Positions 39,137-47,940 of a stretch of DNA of 64,000 nucleotides are shown one piece after another. A model generated the notes under the pieces. That model did not search any database, was not told the DNA's origin, and saw only the letters and a program-made list of their open reading frames with translations. The DNA comes from Rhipicephalus microplus. Taxonomy: Eukaryota; Arthropoda; Arachnida; Ixodida; Ixodidae. The first letter of the stretch is position 1. Every line of letters begins with the position of its first letter. A program made the translations under genes and the position numbers. Location: NCBI RefSeq assembly GCF_043290135.1, contig NC_134701.1, positions 31,213,501-31,277,500 on the forward strand, given 5' to 3'.

Positions 39137-40231
39137 ATGGCTGGAAAAAGCGACGTGGAGGACACCGACACTGATGCGTTAGTGACCTTCACGAAGGCTT
39201 TGGGTGATAAAGCCCCTAACAGCGTAAAGGAGGTGGTGAAAGTGTTACTGGAGACGACCACTAAATTTACCGTTGCAATGAACGATCTCAGGTTAAAAAT
39301 GAAGAAACTTGATTCCTCGAACAATAGCATAAAGGTTGAGCTATCATCAGTAAAGATGTCCATGGACTTTGTTAATACGAGTTTTGAAGAATTTAAGGAG
39401 GAACTCAAGTTGTTTCGACAAAAATTTGCAGAAGTGAAGAAATAAAATTGTGAGACTTTGAAAACAAATAAGAAATTTAGCAGTGAAATACAGTTAATTA
39501 GAAAATCGCTAACAGAACTAAAGCAGTACGGAAAATGGAACAATGTTGAAGTGAAGGGTGTTCCGCTTGCGGAACACGAAAACACACTCGACACGATTGA
39601 GCAAGTTGCCGAATGCTTGCGCATTGAAGACTCCAGCAAAGAAATTGATGCTGCGCATCGCTTTCCCACAAAAAGTGGCACGCCCCCAGATATTGTCATC
39701 CGACTTGTGTCACGGACTTCGAGAGACAACTTTCTGAGTGCAGCTAAAAAGCACCGCCTTAACACTTCAATGCTTGGTTTTGAAAAAAACACGCCAGTGT
39801 ATGTCAACGAACATTTGTGTGCACAGAACAAAGTCTTGCTGGGTAAAGCCTTAAAGGTAAAACGAGAGAATAACTGGAGGTTTGCATGATATCTGATGGA
39901 AAGATATAGCTTTCCCACAAAAAGTCGCACGCCCCCAAATATTGTCGTCCGATTTGTGTCACGGACTTCGAGAGACAACTTTCTGAGAGCAGCTAAAAAG
40001 CACCGCCTTAACACTTCAATGCTTGGTTTTGAAAAAAAAACACGCCAGTGTATGCCAACGAACATTTGTGTGCACAGAACAAAGTCTTGCTGGGTAAAGC
40101 CATACAGGCAAAACGAGAGAATAACTGGAAATTTTGGATGGGTATCCGATGGAAAGATGATAATGCGTAAAATTGAGAACTCCCGAGTACTACGTGTGTC
40201 ATGTATTGATGACCTTAAACAAATAAATTAA
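39137..40231 (+). pseudogene. LINE A ORF1 (coiled coil plus FP-like domain), broken
   Basis: Likely start is ATG 39137 in context TTACCATGG, reading MAGKSDVEDTDTDAL; an upstream in-frame ATG at 39059 lies in the leader. Residues from about 40 to 140 are rich in heptad-like L, V and K, as expected of a coiled coil. The C-terminal part (PPDIVIRLVSRTSRDNF, PVYVNEHLCAQNKVLLGKA, KRENNWRF, VSDGKMIMRKIENSRV) resembles the FP-type domain common in arthropod LINE ORF1 proteins, thought to bind nucleic acid. An in-frame TAA at 39443-39445 and a TGA at 39887-39889 interrupt it. The FP region occurs twice because of a 249-bp tandem duplication, and the second copy has two extra A in an A-run near 40030, shifting frame for about 100 bp. 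It cannot make full-length ORF1 protein. Confidence 0.8.
39662..40160 (+). repeat. 249-bp tandem duplication inside ORF1
   Basis: TTTCCCACAAAAAGT at 39662 recurs at 39911, and sequence stays similar through AACGAGAGAATAACTGGA and TGATGGAAAGAT. The join lies at about 39,905, where GATGGAAAGATAT meets AGCTTTCCC. The copies differ at many scattered positions, so the event is not very recent. Confidence 0.9.
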
Positions 40232-40240
40232 CCTCTTTTT

Positions 40241-42105
40241 ATGGCTGAGTCTTACACATCGAATCCAAAAGGAAATATAACTCGTTTCCACTGTAATACA
40301 CGCAGTATAAGAAAAAATCTTAATATTCTTCTCTCATCTATCTCGCGGCATGGCAAACATTATGACGTAATAGCAGCTACAGAAACATGGCTGAGAAAGG
40401 ATGAAACTATAAATTTATATCTCAGCCACGTGCATCTAACTCTCGCGGTGGAGGCGTTGCTTTTTTTTTCGTAAAGAACGGACTCCGCTTATCTTTACTA
40501 TCTGAATTCATATGCAGCCTCCCATAATAGAAGCACTTTTTGTAAAGATAGAATGCTCTGTTGTTGGTGGTGTGGTGTATCGGCCGCCAAACGTCTATAC
40601 TAGCTGTTTTTTTTTTTTTATAAACTTGAGGGCATTCTGTCCACCCTGGACAGAATGCCCTCATACTCGGGTTATTATTCTTGGGGTTATAAACATTGAT
40701 GCCTTTAGTTCTAGTTATAAGGACTACGCTTACCTTATACAATCATATACCTTCCGCAATCTGATCACTGCGCCTACTCGAGTAACAAGTACAACAGAAA
40801 CTATGTTGGACCATGTCCTCACAAATATTCCTAACAACATAACAGCAGGTGTTCTTAATGAGCTTGTCACTGATCACATGCCAACATTTGTCACTGTGGA
40901 TGGAGGGCCTATAGTAAATCATCAGAGGAAGGTTACTTCTTATAGAATTGATTACTTAAAGGTTCGTTATTTTTGATGCTCTTTTAGATGGCTTGAGGTT
41001 TATCGTGATGAGGTAGACCAAGAGTTTGCTAATGTAATTATTGTTATTATGGAAGCCGTACATACCTCGAAAAAAGTCATCGGTAGACGCTCATATAATA
41101 CACCAATCTGTTCTTGGATGACCCAAGGTTTATTAGGGGCGCTTAAGGCTAAAGAGCACAGGCATCAGAAGTGGAAACGTGATAAACACAATGCTCATCT
41201 ACTACATGAGTATAAAGCTGCTCGTAACAAATCGGTAGCCATGTCGCGTAAATGTAAAAAAGACTATTATTCGAAGCTTATTGAGCAAGCTTCCGGAAAC
41301 TCGCGCAAAACTTGGCAAATAATAAGCGAAGCGATCGGGCGTACTCGTGCTGAAAAAACGCTACCCGACAATGTCACTGAGGACACTGTCAACGACTCTA
41401 ATACTTATTTTACAAATGTTGGTCCTTCGTTAGCCAAAATGCTGCCTATTCCTAACAAAGCGCTGTATGAACCAACATCCTTACCAAATAGCTTCGTTAT
41501 AAGCCACATAGAGATTAAAGAAATTCTGCTTATTGTGAGCAAACTAGTAATTAGCAAAGCGCCGAGTCATGACGATATTCCAGCGCGCTGTATAAAAGAG
41601 AACATTGATTTAATTGGAGAAGTATTATGTAACCTATTCAACCACTCATTATATGCCGGTCAATGCCCATCAATACTCAAGATAGCCAAAGTCAACCCTG
41701 TTTACAAAGAGGGAGATAGGTCCGATGCTTCTTGTTACCGCCCGATCTTTGTACTGAGTGTACTTAACAATATCTTTGAAATAATAATTTTGAAACGTAT
41801 GCTTTCCTTTTTGAGCAAATATCATGTGTTATGTCCGCACCAACATGGCTTCCGGCCAATGCGCACTACAATTACAGCAGTGCTCACTCTAAGCCAAGTT
41901 TTAAATACTGCCCTCCAAGATAACAAATTCGCCACAGTGGTTTTTCTGGACCTCAGAAAAGCGTTCGACACAGTAGACCATGACATCTTACTTTACAAAT
42001 TACGTACATAGGGTTTTCGCAACACTATGTCGAATTTTTTTCTAGTTACCTTCAAGGTCGACACCAGATGGTAATTATCAGTAACATTACTTCTTCTTAC
42101 ATGAG
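40241..42105 (+). pseudogene. LINE A ORF2 (APE endonuclease + reverse transcriptase), broken
   Basis: ATG 40241 opens with MAESYTSN; the endonuclease motifs FHCNTRSIRKN and IAATETWLRKDE follow. Frame changes near 40440, reads SRGGGVAFFFVKNG, hits a stop at about 40523, then resumes from 40512 with VVYRPPN, LDHVLTNI and TDHMPTFV (catalytic D and H of the APE fold). A TGA at 40974-40976 precedes the RT part, which has NPVYKEGDRSDASCYRPI, HQHGFRPMRTT and the palm motif VVFLDLRKAFDTVDHDILL. A TAG at 42009-42011 and a frame change follow; SSYLQGRHQMV is visible in another frame. The FxDD box is absent because the copy ends first. Confidence 0.85.
40627..40663. repeat. Perfect 17-bp hairpin in LINE A endonuclease
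   Basis: Arms 40627-40643 (TGAGGGCATTCTGTCCA) and 40647-40663 are exact reverse complements around a 3-nt CCC loop. They directly follow a T-run at about 40608-40619. The hairpin replaces the stretch between YRPPN and the motif VIILGxxNIDAF, where related endonucleases have non-palindromic coding sequence. Confidence 0.9.
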
Positions 42106-42244
42106 GCTATGACAAGCTACCGATATGCAATGAAAAGGAGAAGGAATGCATTGATTGTGCGAGCATTCCAAGCTAGGAAAAGGCTAGCAGTGGTCTGTGG
42201 CTTCTGTAGCATAAGCCATAAAATAACAAAAGCAACCACCGTCA
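42106..42244. other. Junction between LINE A and LINE B
   Basis: No RT reading frame of LINE A continues after ACATGAGG, and the LINE B endonuclease frame is not recognisable before about 42245. The 140 bp between (ACCGATATGCAATGAAAAGG and on) match nothing I recognise. It may be host sequence between two insertions or filler at a deletion joint. Confidence 0.5.
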
Positions 42245-44069
42245 CTTTTGCCGCCATCTGAAACGTTTCTTAATGCCACAGTTGTCTTATTCGGCGACTT
42301 CAATTTTCCTAACATAGATTGGTCTGATCTCGTCTTCGTCACATCCAAACAAAACATTGAAAGCAACATTGTCGATAGATGTTTAACGTTTTCCCTAACT
42401 CAAATTTTTAATGCAACAACAAGGCAATTCAAATATTCAGCCAATGTACTTGATCTCATATTAACCACCCATCCTTAAAAAATCACCTCAATTTCATACC
42501 TCAATGGAATAGGCGATCATAAGATCATTCATGGTTTTTTCCAATGTAGACTGAACCGGCCCACGAAAACAAGCAAAAGCTCACCTTATACGATAAGGGC
42601 GACTATATCAGCTTCAATAGAGAATTAGAAATATCCTGGCAATTATTATTCAAAGATTTTAATGAAATATCTGTTACAACAAATTGGTTAATGTTTAAAT
42701 CCAAAATGCATGAGCTGATCAGTACTTCCATAGCAGCCATCGAAATTCGTGAACGCAGCACTTCCCGCTGGTTTAATCTTGAACTTAAAAGGCTTGAAAA
42801 CAAGAAGAAGCGACAATTTCGCTCTGCAAAAAACACCAACAATGCCGTGGCGTGGCAAAAATATTAAGCCACAGCAAAACAGTACTGCTCTGCTGTAGAT
42901 AAAACAAAACTACTTTTTAATGAAACAACCTTGCCCAATTTACTCCGCACTAACCCAAAACAGTTTTCAAAGGTGATTAACCCACGACACAAAAACAAAT
43001 GCATATCCATATTGAATGATACTCGACAGCCTACCGCCGATAACAAAGTAGCTGAAGCACTAAACCTTACTTCTTCTGTCTTTACCAGAAAACCAATTGA
43101 TAACCTCCCTGATGTATCTTCCCTAAACTACCCTCCCATGGCCAATGTCATATTTTCATCTCAAGGCATCCAGAAAATCATCGAATCGTTAAAACTTACT
43201 TCACCCTGCAACATCAATGCTAAGGTGCTCAAAAACACCAAAGAAATCACCAGTGTTATTCTTTTTCATATATTTCAGCAATCGCTATCATCCGGCATTG
43301 TTCCTCATGGCTGGAAAGTGGGTAAGATCGTTCCAGTTCCAAAACCAGGTTCATCTAGTTACCGACCCATATCTCTAACCAGCATCTGTTAAAAAATAAT
43401 GGAACATATAATTCATTCAGAGATTGCTAAATTCCTCGTCTCAGTTAAGTTTTTTCACCCTAATCAACACGTATTTCAAAAAGGACTTTCATGCGATACT
43501 CAGCTTGCATTATTCATCCTTGACTTAAGCGCACATACCAGTTTACGCCATTTTTATAGATTTCGAGAAAGCTTTTGACGAAGTTCCTCACAACCGCCTA
43601 CTTATAAAGCTCCCTCAATTAAACCTTAACCAATCTGTCTACAATTAGATTAAAGACTTTCTCACTAACCGTCAGCCATTCGTAGAAGCTAATGATACCT
43701 CCGCATCCCTAATGTTGTTTCCGGTGTACCAGAGGGTACAGTTCTGGGTCCTCTCCTCTTCCTAATTTACATAAATGACTTACCCGATAATATTTCATGT
43801 AACATTCGCCTCTTTACTGATGACTGTGTAATATACAGACTCATTACTAACGTTTCAGATAGTTACCCTGCAGCGTGACCTACTAAAACTTGGCGAGTAG
43901 TGCAGCAAACGACTCGTGGTTTTAAATACTAATAAAACTACAGTTGTTTAATTCCACAGACGCCAGAGCTTTGCCACTGCTAACTATATAATTAATGGCT
44001 GCACAGTTTTTTCCCTCAGCTGTATAAAATAGCTTGGCATCAACATTTCGCAGAATCTAAACTGGTTGA
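42245..44069 (+). pseudogene. LINE B ORF2, left part (endonuclease end, RT)
   Basis: Readable pieces in several frames: LFGDFNFPNIDWSD and NVLDLILTTHP (endonuclease C-terminal half), YDKGDYISFNRELE, KKKRQFRSAKNTNN, LLRTNPKQFSKVINP, then RT motifs [57 protein letters not shown] and LFTDDCVIY. The last is the FxDD catalytic box with T for A. Stops at 42475, 42866 and 43390 and frameshifts near 43,540 and 43,720 make it inactive. Confidence 0.85.
44059..44069. repeat. Target-site duplication, left (Penelope insertion)
   Basis: TCTAAACTGGT here is exactly repeated at 46980-46990 and encodes the LNW of LINE B. Removing one copy and the intervening sequence restores the LINE B frame, which supports an 11-bp duplication made by the insertion. 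Confidence 0.85.
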
Positions 44070-45229
44070 AGAATTGATTTGCTGCACAAACTTGAAGGAA
44101 AAAGAGGGAGACAGGAAAGAGCGCAGACTACCATCTGTTTATTGTCGTTTCTTGAAGCCAATATATACGCATGCTACGCTGCGCTTCCACGATGCGCACA
44201 AAACTAAAGATGCCGCAAACAAAGCCATCCCAAAACAAATCAATTCAAATGTGACTGCCACCGCAACGCCAAATGCGAAAAATGGCAAATTACAAAAGTG
44301 ATATCCACCACAATCAAACTGCGTATTCCCAAGGTGTGCGCTCTTATTTAATCTAAAGCTTATCTTTTATTATTTTTTGTATTTTTATTGCACCAAGCAT
44401 CAACAAAGGCGTGAAAATATGCAATTGTACGCTAGAGACTTCTGCTTAAAAACATTTAAAAAGTGCTTAGCACCATAAAACAATAAAATCATTTTATATT
44501 CACTCCAAGCAGCCCCAAGTGAGCAAACCCGAAGAAGCAGTACGCCGAGAGAGTAAAAAAAATATAACAACAAACATAATACCTTACAAAACATTACGTA
44601 TAGTCGCATGGGGAATAAAACGGGAACACTCATGAACAAAAGAAGAGAAATGGAAGAGAACACTATCCAAGGCGTTACCCACAAGATTACACATGTCATG
44701 TAGGAAGACCATTTCCCTGTCCGAAAGTGAAAATGAAGGCATGCTTATGTACTTGTCATTATATTGCCTGATGAAGTACGCTTCGATAATCTCCCTTTCG
44801 GTCCTTTCACGTGCCCTAGCCATGACTAACGTATTTTCGAACCGGGGGGTGCATCTGCATGTCCTACAGTGGAAATCTAAATGACCACCATTTTTTTTTC
44901 TTTTACGGCCAGACTGTGCCCACGCAAGCGTTCGTTGAGGCAACGCCCTGTCTGCCCTATGTACACCCTCCCACACGACAAAGGAATCAGATATACAACA
45001 GCAAATACAGACCTAATGAACACGCTCGCATGCTATTTTGTGCATTTTGCCTTCTTCTGTTTAGTCAATAACGAACAGATCTGACCTAACTTTGTAGGCG
45101 CTGAAAACATTACATCAACACCGTACCAATTAGCCACCTTTTTTACATTATGGGAAACACTATGTAAGTAAGGCATAACATGAATAGGCCTCCTCTTTCT
45201 TTCTTCGACGCTTGGACCCCCGTTCTTGT
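44070..45229 (-). repeat. Penelope inverted arm, left
   Basis: Reverse complement of 45777-46945. Matching blocks include TGTGCAGCAAAT at the outside, AAGATAAGCTTTAGATTAAA in the middle and GGGGTCCAAGCGTCGAAG at the inside edge. Arms differ by scattered substitutions. The homopolymer is G6 here (near 44845) and C19 in the right arm. Confidence 0.9.
44584..45229 (-). pseudogene. Inverted copy of Penelope linker and endonuclease C-terminus
   Basis: On the minus strand: GGPSVEERKRRPIHVMPYLH, VANWYGVDVMFSAPTKLGQI, then past frame breaks FHCRTCRCTPRFENTLVMAR, ERTEREIIEAYFIRQ and DKYISMPSFSLSDREMVFL. This arm keeps the Cys-rich C-terminal end of the GIY-YIG domain that the right arm lost to its C-run. 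It lacks RT and cannot act alone. Confidence 0.85.
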
Positions 45230-45249
45230 CCAAAAGCTACGTCCAAAAA

Positions 45250-46173
45250 GCTGGAATTTGTATCGGTTCTGCAGTTGCGCCTGTCCTCAGTAACATATTC
45301 TTGGCAGCCTTCGACCAACGCCTGAAGGATGAGCTGTCCCATTTGGATGTCGTTCGCACCTTCAGGTATGTGAACGACTACCTTATCGTGCTTGGGAAGG
45401 TACCATGTGAACGTGTACAGGGTGTTGTGAAAGGTGTCCTTGAGGTTTTCATCAGACACTCCAGTGGCCTGAAGTTCACGCACAAAATGCCGGTCAAAAA
45501 TGAGACCCAGTTTCTGGACCTACGGCTGAGGTTTTCCAAGGAGCACATCTGCTTCAAATACAATCCGCGATCGAAGAAAGGCTTGTTGCCTTTTGAAAGC
45601 GCGCACTCTAAGTTGATTAAGAGAGGCATTGTGTTGTCAGCTTGTGGGGCAGCTCTCAACAAGTCTTGCCCTCATCTGATGTTTGAAAGCTTCGAGAATC
45701 AGGTAGCTTGTCTGGGCGCGGCTGGACACCCGGCACAGATTGTAGCTAGTGCTTGCGAAACCCTTCTTAAAATTTACAAGAACGGGGGTCCAAGCGTCGA
45801 AGAAAGGAAGAGGAGGCCTATTCATGTTATGCCTTATTTACATAGTGTTTCCCATAATGTAAAAAAGGTGGCTAATTGGTACGGTGTTGATGTACTGTTT
45901 TCAGCGCCTACAAAGTTAGGTCAGATCTGTTCGTTATTGACTAAACAGAAGAAGGCAAAATGCACAAAATAGCATGCGAATGTATTCATTAGGTCTGCAT
46001 TTGCTGATGTATATCTGATTCCTTTGTCGTGTGGGAGGGTGTACATAGGGCAGACAGGGCGTTGCCTCAACGAACGCTTGCGTGGGCACAGTCTGGCCGT
46101 AAAAGAAAAAAAATGGTGGTCATTTAGATTTCCACTGTAGGACATGCAGATGCACCCCCCCCCCCCCCCCCCC
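45250..46173 (+). pseudogene. Penelope RT C-terminal part and GIY-YIG endonuclease, broken
   Basis: The RT palm shows GICIGSAVAPVLSNIF and FRYVNDYLIVL, where active relatives have YVDD; here the first catalytic D is N. The thumb and linker follow (FLDLRLRFSKEH, KRGIVLSACGAALNKSC, RPIHVMPYLHSVSHNV). An in-frame TAG at 45970-45972 interrupts the link to the endonuclease VYLIPLSCGRVYIGQTG and RCLNERLRGH, the GIY-YIG core with its conserved R. Another stop and the C19 run at 46155-46173 then destroy the C-terminal Cys/His part. The N-terminal RT half is missing, so this is a 5'-truncated copy. Confidence 0.85.
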
Positions 46174-46979
46174 GGTTCGAAAATACGTTAGTCAAGGCTA
46201 GGGCACGTAAAAGGACCGAAAGAGAGATTATCGAAGCGTACTTCATCAGGCAATATAATGACAAGTACATAAGCATGCCTTCATTTTCACTTTCGGACAG
46301 GGAAATGGTCTTCCTACATGGTCATGTGTAATCTTGTGGGTAACGCCTTGGATAGTGTTCTCTTCCATTCCTCTTCTTTTGTTCATGAGTGTTCCCGTTT
46401 TATTCCCCATGCGATTATACGTAATGTTTTGTAAGGTATTATGTTTGTTATTCTTTTTTTTTACTCTCTCGGCGTTCTGCTTCTTTGGGTTTGCTCACTT
46501 GGGGCTGCTTGGAGTGAATATAAAATTGTTATTTTATTGTTTTATGGTGCTAAGCACTTTTTAAATGTTTTTAAGCAGAAGTCTCTAGCGTACAATTGCA
46601 TATTTTCACGCCTTTGTTGATGCTTGGTGCAATAAAAATACAAAAAATAATAAAAGATAAGCTTTAGATTAAATAAGAGCGCACACCTTGGGAATACGCA
46701 GTTTGATTGTGGTGGATATCACTTTTGTAATTTGCCATTTTTCGCATTTGGCGTTGCGGTGGCAGTCACATTTGAATTGATTTGTTTTGGGATGGCTTTG
46801 TTTGCGGCATCTTTAGTTTTGTGCGCATCGTGGAAGCGCAGCGTAGCATGCGTATATATTGCCTTCAAGAAACGACAACAAACAGTTGGTAGTTCGCGCT
46901 CTTTCCTGTCTCCCTTAGTTTGTGCAGCAAATCAATTTTTCAAGTATGAACCAACTAGTCTGCAAAAAAGTATTGCTTC
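45777..46979 (+). repeat. Penelope inverted arm, right
   Basis: Matches the reverse complement of the left arm to about 46945; the last 34 nt (TATGAACCAACTAG onwards) have no partner at the left end. Includes AATAAA near 46632 in an A-rich tract and a C-run at 46155-46173. Confidence 0.9.
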
Positions 46980-46990
46980 TCTAAACTGGT
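46980..46990. repeat. Target-site duplication, right (Penelope insertion)
   Basis: Second exact copy of TCTAAACTGGT, bordering the right end of the Penelope-like element and opening the second half of LINE B. Confidence 0.85.
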
Positions 46991-47532
46991 CTTCTCGTGT
47001 ATGAAAATAGCTCACAATGCTAATAAAGCTCTTGGTTACTTTCGTCGTAACATACATCTTGCCCCTCCCTCAGTAAAATTACTAGCCTACAAAACTCTGA
47101 TTCGCCCAAAACTAGAATACACATCCACCATTTGGCACCCACCACAAAGTAACCTAAGTAAATCCATTGAACTAATTCAAAACCGTGAAGTTAGATTAAT
47201 CTATACTGACCTTGGCCTACGTCGTAAGATTTCTACTCTCATTGTACCACAAAATGTATCGTGCGTTTAATTAAAACTCCCCCATTCAGCCAGCCCATCC
47301 GACTTCAGCCCGCACAAGCCACTACAAGGCCGTCTACCCCCGTCCTGCTTGCACCACAGCCCACCACCATTCCTTTTTCCCTCAGGCAGCCAGGGACTTC
47401 CCTAAAGCGTCGTCGACCATTCCAACACACATACATTTAGGAGTACCATAGAATCGTTTTATTAAATCGTTATTGTTTGCCCCTCTCATGTAAAGCCCTC
47501 TTGAGAGCCTTTGAGGTATATTAAATAAATAA
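46980..47532 (+). pseudogene. LINE B ORF2, right part and 3' tail
   Basis: Continues the RT C-terminal region: SLNWSSRV, a stop in place of one codon, KIAHNANKALGYFRRN, SVKLLAYKTLIRPKLEYTST and SIELIQNREVRLIY. These are standard post-palm motifs of CR1/Jockey ORF2. After TAA at about 47270 a degraded 3' region follows, with the tail GGTATATTAAATAAATAA. Confidence 0.8.
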
Positions 47533-47880
47533 GAGCACTACCAAAGGCTGCATCCAGGGTTGTGCAGAGGCTTACGTTATGCAGCTCCATAAAAGTAAAG
47601 CAAGGGCACATAAATGTCTCGATGTGGTAGTGTCAGAGCGCATGCTCAAATCTGTTGCGGCCAAATTAGAAGAAAATCACTGCTTTTTTACCGAGTCATT
47701 TTGGAAAAAGCTTTAAATCGGTTTGAGGACAATGTTACATTCTACTATAGATATTTGCTGAATATAAATTCTTCGTTAGATTATAAACTTCGTACAATGG
47801 TTTCGCTAGATCGAGCTTTAATAGTATTTATTGATAATAGTATTTATAGTACACATTGGGGAGCCATGAAAATTTTGTAG
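47533..47880. other. Unrecognised segment after LINE B
   Basis: A short open stretch on the plus strand (near 47550-47715, KGCIQGCAEAYVMQLHKSK and so on) has plausible composition but matches no family I know. The rest is AT-rich with no clear signal. Confidence 0.3.
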
Positions 47881-47892
47881 ACGGGGGGTGGG

Positions 47893-47940
47893 TGCTGGAG
47901 ACGATGTTTTGACAAGTGAACTTGTCTTCCACAAGGCTCA
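47893..47940 (-). ncRNA. Degenerate hammerhead-ribozyme-like motif, possible Penelope remnant
   Basis: On the minus strand the segment reads CCTTGTGGAAGACAAG, TTCA, CTTGTCAAAAC, ATCGTCTCCAGC. GACAAG and CTTGTC (47911-47926 on plus) form a perfect stem II with a TGAA/TTCA loop. The flanks sit where CUGAUGA and GAAA belong in a hammerhead core but carry several changes. Hammerhead motifs are known in Penelope-like retroelements. The core here looks inactive, and the resemblance could be chance. Confidence 0.35.

Larger units (their letters stand above)
38996..42105 (+). mobile_element. LINE A: CR1/Jockey-superfamily non-LTR retrotransposon, decayed, 3'-truncated
   Basis: The element has a 5' leader joined to the monomer array, ORF1, a 9-nt gap, then ORF2 with APE-type endonuclease followed by RT. 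ORF1 before an APE-RT ORF2 and the motif wording fit the CR1/Jockey group. The RT is lost shortly after the palm region near 42,105, so this copy is 5'-complete but 3'-deficient, the reverse of ordinary LINE truncation. A deletion or recombination after insertion is the simplest reading. Confidence 0.85.
44070..46979 (+). mobile_element. Penelope-like element with inverted terminal halves
   Basis: A central unique segment (about 45230-45776) encodes Penelope-type RT. It is followed by linker, GIY-YIG endonuclease and 3' untranslated region. The same linker, endonuclease and 3' region also lie upstream in reverse orientation, so the element is an inverted repeat with about 1.15-kb arms. PLE insertions with partial copies arranged tail-to-head or inverted (pseudo-LTRs) are known for this class. 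The flanking 11-bp duplication shows that the whole structure entered as one unit. Confidence 0.9.
42245..47532 (+). mobile_element. LINE B: 5'-truncated CR1/Jockey-like LINE, split by a Penelope insertion
   Basis: Begins within the endonuclease (GDFNFPNIDW) and runs through the RT, is interrupted at 44070-46979 by the Penelope-like element, and resumes in the RT C-terminal region, ending in a short tail TTAAATAAATAA near 47,530. The two halves join in frame across the insertion (NISQNLNW then SSRV). Its wording differs from LINE A, so it is a different family. Confidence 0.85.

Noticed and set aside
39088..40065. 325-codon open frame on the minus strand
   Set aside because: It is antisense to LINE A ORF1, whose plus-strand reading has recognisable FP-like motifs in both duplicate copies.
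44769..44800. CTGATGA as a hammerhead core in the Penelope arm
   Set aside because: No stem II and no GAAA follow at the right place, and the bases encode the conserved endonuclease tail on the opposite strand.
44693..45084. Plus-strand open frames in the left Penelope arm
   Set aside because: The minus-strand reading gives the endonuclease C-terminus that is also found in the right arm on plus; the plus frames are shadows.
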